From an uncultured Draconibacterium sp. (GTDB taxonomy: Bacteria > Bacteroidota > Bacteroidia > Bacteroidales > Prolixibacteraceae), in NCBI RefSeq assembly GCF_963676815.1, contig NZ_OY781365.1:2700501-2764500 (forward strand): DNA of 64,000 nt, written 5' to 3'. Both the position numbers and the translations under genes were made by a program. The notes beneath the pieces were generated by a model that did not search any database, was not told where the DNA came from, and was given only the letters and a program-made list of their open reading frames with translations. Position 1 is the stretch's first letter. Each line of letters opens with the position of its first letter. Shown here piece by piece: positions 48,958 to 58,766 of this stretch.

Positions 48958-49281
48958 ATGCCCATATTAAAAGATCAACCACAACTTACCGATTTTCAAA
49001 AATACGTTTCAGAATTAGAACAGGAGCGAGGATTTGCCACACAAACAACCATCGACAAGTGCCTGTTATTGGGCGAAGAAGTAGGCGAACTGTTCAAAGC
49101 AGTACGTAAATCAGAAGGATTGCTCGTGGATTCAAATTCCGACTTTTCCGAAATTGCAGATGAGTTGGCAGATATTTTTATCTATCTGTGCGCCATTGCC
49201 AACCGACAAGGAATTGATCTGGAAGAAGCTTTTCGCAGTAAAGAAGAAAAGAACAAACAACGAAAATGGGTTCGTGTTTGA
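48958..49281 (+). CDS. MazG-like nucleotide pyrophosphohydrolase
   Basis: The start is set at 48958 (MPILKDQPQLTDFQKYVSEL), giving 107 residues. An upstream extension from 48880 overlaps the SDR gene and is not conserved-looking. The all-alpha NTP-pyrophosphatase fold is indicated by CLLLGEEVGELFKAVRKSEG and EIADELADIFIYLCAIANRQ, with the EExxE-x12-ExxD metal-binding pattern of MazG and RS21-C6 proteins. It probably removes non-canonical nucleoside triphosphates. It is cotranscribed with the SDR gene. Confidence 0.9.
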   Translation: MPILKDQPQLTDFQKYVSELEQERGFATQTTIDKCLLLGEEVGELFKAVRKSEGLLVDSNSDFSEIADELADIFIYLCAIANRQGIDLEEAFRSKEEKNKQRKWVRV

Positions 49282-49296
49282 ATCCGTCTCAAATCA

Positions 49297-50625
49297 TTAT
49301 GGGCAGTTGTTTTGCATGCAAACAGGTTGCCCTGTAGCCTCTATTACACTTCCCCACAAGTTACCTTCGAGATTCACTTTTTTGCGCTCTTTTGTAGCCA
49401 GCGGAATAGGTAACACAGTGAAGGCTCCCTGCCAGTAACCCACTACAAAATCCGTTCTTCCGGCCATGGCGGCATGCACTGCATTTTGTGCCAGCTGAAA
49501 ACAAAATTTGCTGTCGTTTGCATTGGCCGGTGTGCTGCGTAAAATATAACTCGGGTCAATGTATTTTAACGAAAATGGGATGTCGGAAGCTGCTAATTCC
49601 TCACTGATTTTATCACGAATATACAAACCGATATCTTCGTAAACTTTATTCTCCACCGTGTTTTTGTTGTCTTTCCCGAAAAAGAACTGACCAGCACCTT
49701 CCGCAACGACAATCACTGCATGTTGCTTTTCCTCCAGTCTTTTTTTCAGCACAGTAAGAAAGCCCTTTTCTCCATCAAGATCGAAATTCATTTCGGGGAT
49801 CAGCACAAAATTAACATCGGGGCAAGCCAGGGCAGCGTTGGCTGCAATAAAGCCTGAATCGCGTCCCATAAGTTTTATAACCGCTATGCCATTGTATACG
49901 CCTTTTGCTTCGTAGTGCGCATTCTGAATTACGGTCAATGCGATTGAAAAAGCTGTTTCGAAACCAAACGAACGCTCGATCATGTTAATGTCGTTGTCAA
50001 TAGTTTTGGGAATACCCGCAATTGAAATTTTCAGATCACGTTTCTTAATTTCCTCGGCAATGGCATGTGCTCCACGCTGGGTGCCATCACCTCCAATGGT
50101 AAAAAGTATATTAATATTCAGGCGCTCGAGCGTGTCAACAATCGTTTCAACCGGTTGTACACCACGCGACGAACCAAGCATTGTTCCACCTGCTTTGTGG
50201 ATATCGTCAACCACATCCGGATCAAGCTCGATATAAGGGAAATTGTATTCGGGAATAAAACCGGAGTAGCCGTATTTAATTCCGTAAATTTTCTTTACCC
50301 CATAACGTTCCCAGAGGTTATTTACAATACCACGTATTACATTGTTCAAACCGGGACACAACCCGCCACAAGTAACAATTGCAACGCGCGTTTTAGCTGG
50401 CTCAAAATACAGGTGTTCCCGGGGGCCGGCCCGCTCAAACGATAGCGGTTCTTCGCCTTTTGCCAGTTGTTCTTTTACTTTCGAAACGGTGTTATAATAA
50501 AGAATGCGTTCGTCATCGCGAATAAAATCAAAAATCCCATCTCCTTCAACCGTTGAGAGATTTAGCGGCGATTTAACGGTGCATTTTCCTAGTCTCTCAA
50601 CATAAAATTCTTCAGCCATACCCAT
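49297..50625 (-). CDS. 6-phosphofructokinase, ATP-type of the PfkA/TP0108 group
   Basis: The start is set at 50625 (MGMAEEFYVERLGKCTVKS), giving 442 residues. An unsupported 63-residue extension upstream is rejected. Motifs are VTCGGLCPGLNNVIRGI, ILFTIGGDGTQRGAHAI, SIAGIPKTIDNDINMIERSF and IKLMGRDSGFIAANA. The GGDG sequence, in place of GGDD, points to ATP rather than pyrophosphate as phosphate donor. It phosphorylates fructose 6-phosphate, committing it to glycolysis. The larger size and N-terminal domain match the long ATP-PFK group found in spirochaetes, Bacteroidota and trypanosomes. Confidence 0.93.
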   Translation of the reverse strand: MGMAEEFYVERLGKCTVKSPLNLSTVEGDGIFDFIRDDERILYYNTVSKVKEQLAKGEEPLSFERAGPREHLYFEPAKTRVAIVTCGGLCPGLNNVIRGIVNNLWERYGVKKIYGIKYGYSGFIPEYNFPYIELDPDVVDDIHKAGGTMLGSSRGVQPVETIVDTLERLNINILFTIGGDGTQRGAHAIAEEIKKRDLKISIAGIPKTIDNDINMIERSFGFETAFSIALTVIQNAHYEAKGVYNGIAVIKLMGRDSGFIAANAALACPDVNFVLIPEMNFDLDGEKGFLTVLKKRLEEKQHAVIVVAEGAGQFFFGKDNKNTVENKVYEDIGLYIRDKISEELAASDIPFSLKYIDPSYILRSTPANANDSKFCFQLAQNAVHAAMAGRTDFVVGYWQGAFTVLPIPLATKERKKVNLEGNLWGSVIEATGQPVCMQNNCP

Positions 50626-50752
50626 GTTTTTGTGGTTGCTATTAAAACTTTTCAAATTTAACCATAATGGTTCAATAATGCTTGTTGTAGCAAAACAGAT
50701 TTGAGTAGGATAGAATAGTTTTGAGAAAGAAGTGCAGCGGATTGAAAAGTAA

Positions 50753-50787
50753 TAAAAATAAGCCGATGAAGTAAAATCCATCGGCTT
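50753..50787 (-). terminator. terminator of the efflux operon
   Basis: On the minus strand AAGCCGATG pairs perfectly with CATCGGCTT around a ten-base loop and is followed by ATTTTTATT. It lies a few bases beyond the TolC-like stop codon. Confidence 0.85.
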
Positions 50788-50794
50788 GTTTTGT

Positions 50795-52084
50795 TTATTC
50801 GTATTCCTGCACAATTACACCGGTTAGGCGTAATAATGAAGTTTGTGCATTGATAAAATTGTAAATCGCCTCCAGTTTTCCTTGGGCGGCACGAAGGTAA
50901 ATTTCCTGTACATCGCGGAAGTTGAACGAGTTAATGGCGCCCGCTTCAAATTTGTCGCGCGAAATTTGCAGGTTTAACTGCGCTGCTGCCAGGTTTTCGT
51001 CGGCAACAACAAGCAACTCTTTGCGTACCTGGTAAAACTCAAACAGGTTTGCCAAACTATTGTCCAAATCGTGTTGCATGTCTGTTAACTGAATTTCGGC
51101 AATGTCGCTGTCTATCTCTGCAATTTGCAATGCCCGCTTCCGGTTTCCGCCACTAAATAAATTCCAGCTGAGTGTGAGATTACCGTAAAAATTGGCTGAG
51201 TTTGCCCAATCCATGTCCATGTCGCCAACTTTTGTCCCGGCACGTGATCCTGTCACTCCTCCTGTAAATCCTAAGGATGGCGAAAACGAACTTTTTGCCG
51301 AAGCAATTGCATTGTCGAGCAAGCGCTGATTGATGTACTGGTTTTGCAAACTCTTGTTGTTTTCAATCATTTGCGCCCTGAGATTTGCTAACGTATAATC
51401 CTCTGTAATGGCTTCAAAATCATCGGTGTATTCGTAATCTACAGCTTCTGTTTCTGCCATTAAATAAGCCAGGTTTCGTTTCGAATTTTTGTAGGCTACT
51501 TCCTGCAACAGATAGCTTGCCCTGTCGGCCAGGTAGGCATTTTGGGCCTGCAATACATCGTAAGTTACTGCTGAACCGTATTCTTTTTGTTGCTCAGTTC
51601 TTTCATAACGGTCTTGCGAAAGAGCCATTACTTCGTTGTAAGTTGCCAGAATTTCTTTCTGCAACAAAACATCGTAATAGGCAAGAATTACCGATTGAAT
51701 AGTGCCTTCAACCATAACTGCCGTATTGTTTTTCGACAGGTTCTCCAACTCCTCCAAACGAGTCTTGGTAATACTCACAGAGAAGCCATCAAAAATGGTC
51801 CAGTTTACCGATGCACCGCCCGATAACCCAATTGAGGTTGTATTGTCGCCATCAACTACACGTACTGAATTGTTGTCGCTCAACGAGAGATTGATGTATG
51901 GGTAGCGGCCGGCCGTTCCCCAATTGTTTTCAATTTCTGCAATTCGTTGGTTTTCTTTTGCAATAACAATGTCGTAGTTGTTTTCCAGTGCCTTGGTAAT
52001 GGCATCGGTTAATGTAAGTGGCTGCTGGGCCTGTGCAAACAGGCCCGCAGTCAATATCAGTAATAGTGTTACTATCTTATTCAT
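50795..52084 (-). CDS. TolC-family outer membrane channel
   Basis: From the ATG at 52084 the protein has 429 residues with a signal peptide (IVTLLLILTAGLFAQAQ). It shows two outer-membrane efflux (OEP) repeats of long helices: LTLTDAITKALENNYDIVIA, YDVLLQKEILATYNEVMALS, YGSAVTYDVLQAQNAYLADR, and FEAGAINSFNFRDVQEIYLR. The repeat order is as in TolC. The start overlaps the RND pump gene by eight bases, which implies translational coupling. An apparent 41-residue extension further upstream is not real. It forms the exit duct of the tripartite pump encoded in this operon. Confidence 0.93.
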   Translation of the reverse strand: MNKIVTLLLILTAGLFAQAQQPLTLTDAITKALENNYDIVIAKENQRIAEIENNWGTAGRYPYINLSLSDNNSVRVVDGDNTTSIGLSGGASVNWTIFDGFSVSITKTRLEELENLSKNNTAVMVEGTIQSVILAYYDVLLQKEILATYNEVMALSQDRYERTEQQKEYGSAVTYDVLQAQNAYLADRASYLLQEVAYKNSKRNLAYLMAETEAVDYEYTDDFEAITEDYTLANLRAQMIENNKSLQNQYINQRLLDNAIASAKSSFSPSLGFTGGVTGSRAGTKVGDMDMDWANSANFYGNLTLSWNLFSGGNRKRALQIAEIDSDIAEIQLTDMQHDLDNSLANLFEFYQVRKELLVVADENLAAAQLNLQISRDKFEAGAINSFNFRDVQEIYLRAAQGKLEAIYNFINAQTSLLRLTGVIVQEYE

Positions 52085-55000
52085 TGGTTTCCTCCTTCTC
52101 GTCTTCTTCGTGATAAATGCTGTTATCGATTTTACGCTGTGCATTTTGCCATGCAATTTCCACGTGTTCACGTTCAAAAGTTTTACCGTGCCATGTTTCG
52201 CGAACAAATTTTCGGATATCGTTCAGGACCAATATAAGTGCCGGAAAAAACAACAGAATAAACATGGTTCCGAAAGCAACTCCGTAAACCAACGAAATGG
52301 CCATTGGAATAAGGAACTGTGCCTGGAAACTGGTTTCGAGAATAAGCGGATACAGTCCAAAAGCAGTAGTAAGCGTTGTTAGAATAATTGGGCGAAGGCG
52401 TGATTTACCGGCTTCAACAATGGCCTCCTTCACCTTAAATCCTTCTTCGATAAGCAGGTTGTACTTGGCGAGTAAAACCACCGCATCGTTAACAATTACA
52501 CCGGTTAGTGCAACAACTCCCCATAAACTTAAAATTGAAAGAGGTTTGCCGTGTATTCCGTGTCCCCAAACAGCACCCAAAATTGAGATCGGGATCATGA
52601 TAATGATGATCATTGGTTGCTCAAACGAGCGGAAACTTACCATCAGGATAAAAATGATGGCAAGAAATGCCATTGGGAAAAGGAAAGCCAAATCGCTCAT
52701 GTTCCGTTCACTCTCACGCTGTTGTCCCTGGAATATTACTGAAATTCCGGGGAACATAACTTTTAATTCCGGAATAACTTCAGCTTTTATCAGGTCAAGT
52801 GTTTCAGTTACCGAAGCATCCGGATCGACCATATCGGCATTCACACGAATTTCGCGTTTTCCGTTAAACCGGTTAATGTTTACCGGGCCACGTTTCATGT
52901 CGTAATCAACCAGCTCCATCAAAGGGTATTCTCCTTGCGGAGTTTTAACTTTCATTTTCTCCAACTGGCCAATGCGCTCACGACCTTCGGCGGGGTAACG
53001 CACCCAAATACGCAATTCGTCGCGGCCAACCTGAAGTCGTTGTGCCTGACCACCGTAAAATGCCTGGCGTACTTGTCCGGCAATGTATGTTTCGTTAAGG
53101 CCAAGCATATAAGCCTTCGGTTTTAGTTCTAAAAGAATTTCCTGTTTACCAAGCGCGTTGGTGTTTACAACATCTTTTAACTGCGGGTATTGTAACAGTC
53201 TATCCATCAGGTAATCGCGTGCAGCTTCCAACTCTTCAGTATTTCTCGACATTAATCCGATTGAAACCGGATCGCCAAAACGACTTGTGGCACCAATTGT
53301 AAATTTTTCGGCTTCGGGAACTTTGCCAATTTTCTGATTCAAACGGCGAATAATTTCATACGAACTGATTCCTGTTTCTTCCGAGTTTCGTGGCGACACA
53401 TCGATATTCCCACAGTGAGCACCACTTTCATCGCGGCTAAATGCCGATCCTAAATTGATAATACTGTTTTCAATTATTGGCAATGTGTCGTTGTATTCCT
53501 CCATCATTTCTTCGTTTACCACCCACACAATACTGTCGAATCGTTCAAGGTATTCCATGGTTTGGCGCTCGCCCGAACCGGGAGTAAAAGCAATATTGAT
53601 GTTGAATGAATCGAACTCCATACGCGGGAAGAAAGTTGTCTTTATTAGCTGTCCGCCAATTAGGCCAAGGGTTATAACGATCATTGCCACCGGAATTCCA
53701 ATTACAATATAACGCCATTCCAATACAAGTTTTACAACTCTGTCGTAAGCATAATCGCGCAACCAGTTGAAAAAACGTTCGGTATATTTTCGCAGGCCTC
53801 TAGCTTTTCTGGTCAATCTTTTTCGGTTTAGTACTTTTTCGTTTCCGAGGTGAGCAGGAAGAACGAAAAAGGCCTCAATTAAGGAGATGAGCAAACTGGC
53901 TGTTACTATGATTGCCATTTCGTACATCATTTCCATGCGGCCCGTAATAAACAGTAGTGGCGAGAATGCTACAACTGTTGTTAACACCGATGAAGTAACT
54001 GCAGGAATTACTTCCACAGTTCCATCAACCGCGGCACGCATCGGGCTCTTTCCCTTTTCAAAATGCTGGAAAATATTTTCTCCGATCACAATTCCATCAT
54101 CAACCAGAATTCCAATTACCAGAATCATTCCGAAAAGTGACATCATATTAATGGTAACACCAATAATATTTGCAGCTATAAACATTCCAAGGAAGGATGC
54201 CGGAATACCCCAGGCAACCCATAACGACAGGCGGGTGCTGAGCATGATTCCGAGAATAAGCACAACCAGTATTAATCCCATGCCGCCGTTACTGTACAAC
54301 AGATCGAGACGCGACTTTAACAACTCGAGGTACGAACGTGAATAGATTAATTTTACTCCGTGCGTTTGCGAGTTAAAATCGGCAACATATTCTCTTACAT
54401 ATTGGTCAATTTCGTCAAGGTCTTCCGTAATCAGTTTCATTACGTTAATGTTGATCAACGGATTTCCTCTTTCCAGTGCTTTGTTGGGCACATCCGAAAA
54501 TTTCATTTTTACCGAAGCAACATCGTTGATGCGCAGTACGCTTCCATCGGGATTGGCACGTAAAATTATATTCCCAATTTTATTCGGATCGGCACTTCGC
54601 GAGCGTAAACGAATTAACAGTTCTTCGTCTTTCGATCGCAGTTGCCCTCCCGAAACATCGCGGTTGTTATTGGTAATGGCACTTTGTAAATCGTCGAATG
54701 TTAATCCGTAGCGCAGCAGGTCTTCCTCTTCGGCTTCAACCGATATTTCGAGGCTTGGGAAACCCGAAATGGTTACCTGGCTCATAATTTCCGAACCCAG
54801 AAAATCTTCTTCTACTTGCTGTGCATAGGTTTTAAGTGTCATTAAATCCACATCGCCTGTAACGAGCAAACGTGCCGCCGGCGATGTAGTTCGTGTTTTC
54901 GCTACGATAGGACGTTCGGCAGCGGTTGGTAGCGCCGAAATTCCGTCAACGGCATTTTTTACTTCAATAAGTGCTTCATCAATATCATAACCTGGTTGTA

Positions 55001-55286
55001 TTTCAATACGAATACTGGCGCTGTTTTCTGCCGATACCGAATTGATCTCGTAAATGCCGGGAATGGCTCTTACTGCTTCCTCAACGCGCGAGGTAACCCC
55101 TTCTTCCATTTCAACCGGCGACGCACCCGGATAAGCCACGCGAACGGTGATCATATGCGATTCACGCTCGGGAAAGAAAGATTTCTTCATCGAAAGAAAA
55201 CTTAAACTCCCCACCACGATAAGGAAAAGCAGGATCAGATTGGCGTAAAAGGGAAATTTTACAAAAACTTCAACTAACTTTTTCAT
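52077..55286 (-). CDS. RND-type efflux pump (AcrB/MdtB-like)
   Basis: The 1,069-residue inner-membrane protein has the RND layout of 12 helices in two halves, with two large periplasmic domains. Recognised elements include YPGASPVEMEEGVTSRVEEA after the first helix, NRDVSGGQL, FGMILVIGILVDDGIVIGEN (helix 4, with the Asp pair of the proton relay at DD), then in the second half LSLWGVVALTGVIVNDAVVL and SRLRPIILTTLTTAFGLYPL. It exports compounds at the expense of the proton gradient. The specificity cannot be read. It sits between the adaptor and TolC genes. Confidence 0.95.
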   Translation of the reverse strand: MKKLVEVFVKFPFYANLILLFLIVVGSLSFLSMKKSFFPERESHMITVRVAYPGASPVEMEEGVTSRVEEAVRAIPGIYEINSVSAENSASIRIEIQPGYDIDEALIEVKNAVDGISALPTAAERPIVAKTRTTSPAARLLVTGDVDLMTLKTYAQQVEEDFLGSEIMSQVTISGFPSLEISVEAEEEDLLRYGLTFDDLQSAITNNNRDVSGGQLRSKDEELLIRLRSRSADPNKIGNIILRANPDGSVLRINDVASVKMKFSDVPNKALERGNPLININVMKLITEDLDEIDQYVREYVADFNSQTHGVKLIYSRSYLELLKSRLDLLYSNGGMGLILVVLILGIMLSTRLSLWVAWGIPASFLGMFIAANIIGVTINMMSLFGMILVIGILVDDGIVIGENIFQHFEKGKSPMRAAVDGTVEVIPAVTSSVLTTVVAFSPLLFITGRMEMMYEMAIIVTASLLISLIEAFFVLPAHLGNEKVLNRKRLTRKARGLRKYTERFFNWLRDYAYDRVVKLVLEWRYIVIGIPVAMIVITLGLIGGQLIKTTFFPRMEFDSFNINIAFTPGSGERQTMEYLERFDSIVWVVNEEMMEEYNDTLPIIENSIINLGSAFSRDESGAHCGNIDVSPRNSEETGISSYEIIRRLNQKIGKVPEAEKFTIGATSRFGDPVSIGLMSRNTEELEAARDYLMDRLLQYPQLKDVVNTNALGKQEILLELKPKAYMLGLNETYIAGQVRQAFYGGQAQRLQVGRDELRIWVRYPAEGRERIGQLEKMKVKTPQGEYPLMELVDYDMKRGPVNINRFNGKREIRVNADMVDPDASVTETLDLIKAEVIPELKVMFPGISVIFQGQQRESERNMSDLAFLFPMAFLAIIFILMVSFRSFEQPMIIIIMIPISILGAVWGHGIHGKPLSILSLWGVVALTGVIVNDAVVLLAKYNLLIEEGFKVKEAIVEAGKSRLRPIILTTLTTAFGLYPLILETSFQAQFLIPMAISLVYGVAFGTMFILLFFPALILVLNDIRKFVRETWHGKTFEREHVEIAWQNAQRKIDNSIYHEEDEKEETNE

Positions 55287-55303
55287 TGATCTGTCTCCTT
55301 TAT

Positions 55304-56476
55304 CTATTGTGGTTTAGCCTGGTTTCCACGTTGTGGTTTGTTCTCTTCTTCGCCCAGAATATTAACCGGTGTATTTTCTTTTACGTTAATCAATGGCTCG
55401 GCAACTACTTTGGCACCTTCGGGTAAACCGTTAAAAATAAGCGTGGTTTCGTTCCGTTTTATCACGTTTATTTCGCGTTTTTTAAGCTCGCCGTCAATTA
55501 CAACATAAACTGTAGTAGAGTTAAAAACAGCACCGCGCGGAATTTCCATTGCTTCCGGAATTTTTTGTCCTGGGAACTGAACTTCGAAATATTCGCCTGG
55601 AAGTACCTTGTCGGCATCAGCCTTGTTAACCATAACAAAAATGCTGCGCGACTGTGTCTCGTCTTCGATAAAATCAGATTTCCGAACAACTTTACCTTCA
55701 ATTTCCGACTGATCTTTGTTCGACTGGATTTTTACCTGGTCGCCAATTTTTATCCATTCGCTGTCTTCATTCGGAACCGGAACCTCAATTTCTACATGGT
55801 CGGTACGAATCATGCGTGCAATTTGTCCGCCGGTGTTTACATACGATCCGGTTTCGTAATTAACTTGTGTAAATGTTCCGTCGAACGGGGCATAAAGTGT
55901 ATGACGTTTTAATCTTTTTTCGTCTTGTTTAATTCCATAATACTCGGTTAAAACTCCGCGGCTGGCCAGAAAAATCTTAAGTTTTTCATTTTGTACAACC
56001 GGCATTTCAGGCAGATCACCGTCCAAATCAATGGCCCTGAAAAATGTTTCGTAGGCATTAAGCTGATCCGGGAAATCAATTTTTAAATCAGGAAGCAATG
56101 AAGTCATTGTGGTTAAAAACTGGGCTTTTCGTGCTTTAAGTGCCAACTCTACTTCATCTTTATAAATTTCGGCCAGCACCTGTCCTTTTCTAAACGAAGT
56201 TCCTTTTCGCAAAGCGATGGCTCCGGGCTCAATTTTTCCCGATGCTTCGGCCACCAGTAATACTTCGCTTCCCGACACTGCGCGTCCGGGAACCCAAAGG
56301 GGCGAAGTAATTTCGGTGTAGTTAACTGTTTCCACCTTAACAGAACGTTTCATATCAACATCGGGCCTTTTGGGCTGCTCCGGTTTCATCGAAATAAATA
56401 GTTCTGATAATGCCGCCGCTCCGCCTAATAGTACAATAAGAGCAACAACGATAAACGTGATCTTTCTCCAACTCAT
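55304..56476 (-). CDS. RND efflux membrane-fusion (adaptor) protein
   Basis: The 390-residue protein has an N-terminal membrane helix (FIVVALIVLLGGAAALSELF) and no lipobox. The HlyD_D23 barrel-sandwich follows: VPGRAVSGSEVLLVAEASGK, AFRKGQVLAEI-type biotinyl-lipoyl half (KGTSFRKGQVLAEIYKD), a long helical hairpin (about residues 115-195), and a second half LYAPFDGTFTQVNYETGSYV. Beta-barrel and membrane-proximal domains end it, with a Gln/Asn/Pro-rich tail. It bridges the inner-membrane pump and the TolC channel. It is the first gene of the operon, and no regulator gene is next to it. Confidence 0.93.
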   Translation of the reverse strand: MSWRKITFIVVALIVLLGGAAALSELFISMKPEQPKRPDVDMKRSVKVETVNYTEITSPLWVPGRAVSGSEVLLVAEASGKIEPGAIALRKGTSFRKGQVLAEIYKDEVELALKARKAQFLTTMTSLLPDLKIDFPDQLNAYETFFRAIDLDGDLPEMPVVQNEKLKIFLASRGVLTEYYGIKQDEKRLKRHTLYAPFDGTFTQVNYETGSYVNTGGQIARMIRTDHVEIEVPVPNEDSEWIKIGDQVKIQSNKDQSEIEGKVVRKSDFIEDETQSRSIFVMVNKADADKVLPGEYFEVQFPGQKIPEAMEIPRGAVFNSTTVYVVIDGELKKREINVIKRNETTLIFNGLPEGAKVVAEPLINVKENTPVNILGEEENKPQRGNQAKPQ

Positions 56477-56526
56477 GGCTATTTTGTTTTTATAGTTTTC
56501 TAATCATTGGTTTATTTAAGTGCAAA

Positions 56527-56548
56527 AATCATCAAATTTTTGGTGATT
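56527..56548. promoter_or_regulatory. imperfect palindrome before the efflux operon
   Basis: AATCATCAAATTTTTGGTGATT is a near-perfect 22-base inverted repeat (AATCA-C/G-TGATT arms with an A/T core). It lies 50 bases ahead of the adaptor start codon, a fitting place for a repressor such as TetR or MarR. No such gene is adjacent. Confidence 0.4.
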
Positions 56549-56697
56549 CAAATTTTATTTTAAAAAAACGACCAGTAGAAAGATTTGCATTGCCTTTTTG
56601 CCTTAAATAAATATAAATCAAAAGACACGAAAGCACCTGCAAGGTTTAATTTAAGTAATAACTTTTTTACATTAGCAAAAACACCAAAATTTAGAAG

Positions 56698-57033
56698 ATG
56701 TTTACTAAGAGTAATTTTCGTGCATTTAAACCATTGTTACCGGGTGTTGAAATGCGCCCGCTGGCATTTGAGGAGAAGACAATTCTGTGTGAGTTCAAAC
56801 TACAAAGGGGAAGTAAGCTGCCGGCACACAGTCATCCTTATGAACAAACCGGATACCTTGTGTCGGGGAAACTCAATTTTCGGATTGATGACGAGTGGTT
56901 TGTAGCCCAAGCCGGCGATAGCTGGTGCATTAAGCAAAATATTGAGCACCAGGTTGAGGTGCTTGAGGAAGCAAAGGTTTTGGAGGCTTTTACTCCAATT
57001 CGCCCGGATTATTTGCCCGATGCAACTGAATAG
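56698..57033 (+). CDS. small cupin-domain protein
   Basis: This 111-residue protein is a single cupin barrel. Motif 1 is GSKLPAHSHPYEQTGYLVSGKL, written here as its parts PAHSHPYEQTGYLVSG with two metal-binding His and a Glu/Gln. Motif 2 is AGDSWCIKQNIEHQVEV, whose His is present. It probably binds one divalent metal and acts as a small isomerase or dioxygenase, or as a ligand sensor. The substrate is unknown. A second frame across the same start (56585-56905) is a shadow. The gene is transcribed away from the efflux operon and towards nadB. Confidence 0.85.
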   Translation: MFTKSNFRAFKPLLPGVEMRPLAFEEKTILCEFKLQRGSKLPAHSHPYEQTGYLVSGKLNFRIDDEWFVAQAGDSWCIKQNIEHQVEVLEEAKVLEAFTPIRPDYLPDATE

Positions 57034-57151
57034 TATTTCACTTAATGAATAGTTTGAGAAACTGAATGAACCGGTTTTTATTGCTTCGTTGTATTGTTGT
57101 AGAGAAGAAAACCTAATTGACAAAATTTAGGGTTTTGCTTAAAAGAAATGC

Positions 57152-57159
57152 TAACTTTG
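57152..57159 (+). promoter_or_regulatory. -7 box before nadB
   Basis: TAACTTTG matches TAnnTTTG and ends 31 bases before the nadB start codon. A TTTG at 57134-57137 is too close to be a normal -33 element, so only the -7 box is claimed. Confidence 0.4.
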
Positions 57160-57190
57160 CAGGCTTGTTTGCGAGAAGCATATAAAACAG

Positions 57191-58762
57191 ATGCAAATAC
57201 TTGAATTTGATACGGTTGTAATTGGAAGCGGTTTGGCAGGTTTGTCGGCAGCTTACCATTCTTCAAAATACGGACGCGTTGCGATAGTTACCAAGTCGCA
57301 ACTTGATGTTAGTAATTCATATTATGCGCAGGGTGGAATTGCGGCAGCCATTGCCGACGAGGATTCGCCCGAACAACATGCACACGATACATTGGTTACC
57401 GGACGCGGCATTTGCGACCACGATGCAGTAGAAGTTTTGGTTAACGAAGGTCGCGAACGCGTGCAGGAACTTATCGATTTGGGAATGCAATTCGATAAGG
57501 AAAACGGCGAATTTGTGTTGGGCCTTGAAGGCGGACATACCAAACGCCGTATTTTGCATGCAGGCGGCGACGCAACGGGAAAAGAGTTAACCTTGTTTAA
57601 ACTGCGTCTTATTCAGCAGAAAAAAAATGTTGAAGCTTTTGAGTATGTGGTGGCGGTAAAGTTGCTTCAGCACAACAATGCTATTGTTGGGCTGCAGGCT
57701 TACGATTTTAAAACCAATGAAAATATCATATTCAAAACCAAAGCTGTAATTGTTGCAACAGGAGGTATGTCGAGGGTTTTTGCACGGTCAACAAATCCGC
57801 ACACCGCAACCGGCGATGGCATTGCGTTGGCTTACGATGCCGGTGCACGACTTGCCGACCTCGAGTTTGTGCAGTTTCACCCGTCGGCCTTGTACTTGCC
57901 GGGTAAAGAAGCGTACCTGATTAGCGAGGCAGTGCGTGGTGAAGGAGCGTGGTTGTTGAATGCAAAGGGCGAGCGTTTTATGAAAGACATTCACCCGCTG
58001 GCCGAGTTGGCGCCGCGGGATGTGGTTGCTTACAGCATTTTCAGGCAAATTCAAAAATCCGACCAGGATCATATCTTTTTGTCGTTAAAACATTTGGATA
58101 AAGAAAAGATCAGGAACCGGTTTAAAAATATCGACAAGCATTTAAAAGAATTTGGTTTCGATTTAACCGAAGATAATTTGCCAATAGCGCCGGCAGCACA
58201 TTATATGGTTGGCGGAATTCGCACTAATCTTGATGCTGAAACAAATATTTCGGGATTGTTTGTTTGTGGCGAGGCCGCATCAACCGGAGTAATGGGCGCC
58301 AATCGTTTGGCAAGTAATTCCTTGCTCGAGTGTTTGGTTTTTGGGAAACGGGCCAGTGTAAAAGCGGCAAAACTTGTTGCATCCGAGCATCTCATTGAAA
58401 CTCCCGAGCCAATAACACTGGATGCAAATAACGAGCAACTGTTTCTGAAGTATCAGAATGAGTTGGCACAAATTATGTCGAAAAAACTGGGAATTGTCAG
58501 AAACCGGGAAGACCTGGAAGCTGCACTCAGCCGTTTTTCTGAAATTGTTTCAGAATTCGACAACAATAGAAACGAATATAATTTAATTAAGATCAGGAAC
58601 ATGTCGGTTATCAGTAAACTCATTGCGCAATCAGCATTGGTTCGCGAAGAGAGCCGCGGCGGGCACATCCGGGAAGATTTTCAGAAGGAGAATCCTGATT
58701 TTAAAACACATATTATTCAACAAAAAAACAAAAACATTGAGTTTGAACCCATAAGAAAGTAA
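57191..58762 (+). CDS. nadB: L-aspartate oxidase
   Basis: The 523-residue flavoprotein oxidises L-aspartate to iminoaspartate, the first step of de novo NAD synthesis, using fumarate or oxygen. It has the FAD-binding motif VVIGSGLAGLSAAYHSSKYG, the YYAQGGIAAAI loop, the region EGGHTKRRILHAGGDATGKE, the second FAD segment ASTGVMGANRLASNSLLECL, and the C-terminal helical domain (SALVREESRGGHIREDF). It is followed four bases later by nadC. The partner quinolinate synthase gene nadA is not in this window. Confidence 0.96.
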   Translation: MQILEFDTVVIGSGLAGLSAAYHSSKYGRVAIVTKSQLDVSNSYYAQGGIAAAIADEDSPEQHAHDTLVTGRGICDHDAVEVLVNEGRERVQELIDLGMQFDKENGEFVLGLEGGHTKRRILHAGGDATGKELTLFKLRLIQQKKNVEAFEYVVAVKLLQHNNAIVGLQAYDFKTNENIIFKTKAVIVATGGMSRVFARSTNPHTATGDGIALAYDAGARLADLEFVQFHPSALYLPGKEAYLISEAVRGEGAWLLNAKGERFMKDIHPLAELAPRDVVAYSIFRQIQKSDQDHIFLSLKHLDKEKIRNRFKNIDKHLKEFGFDLTEDNLPIAPAAHYMVGGIRTNLDAETNISGLFVCGEAASTGVMGANRLASNSLLECLVFGKRASVKAAKLVASEHLIETPEPITLDANNEQLFLKYQNELAQIMSKKLGIVRNREDLEAALSRFSEIVSEFDNNRNEYNLIKIRNMSVISKLIAQSALVREESRGGHIREDFQKENPDFKTHIIQQKNKNIEFEPIRK

Positions 58763-58766
58763 AGCT

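Noticed and set aside
50626..50814. N-terminal extension of phosphofructokinase
   Set aside because: The extra residues include the efflux terminator region and are low-complexity; the ATG at 50625 matches family starts.
56585..56905. 106-codon frame overlapping the cupin gene
   Set aside because: A different frame from the cupin, without domain pattern; the cupin motifs are all in the other frame.
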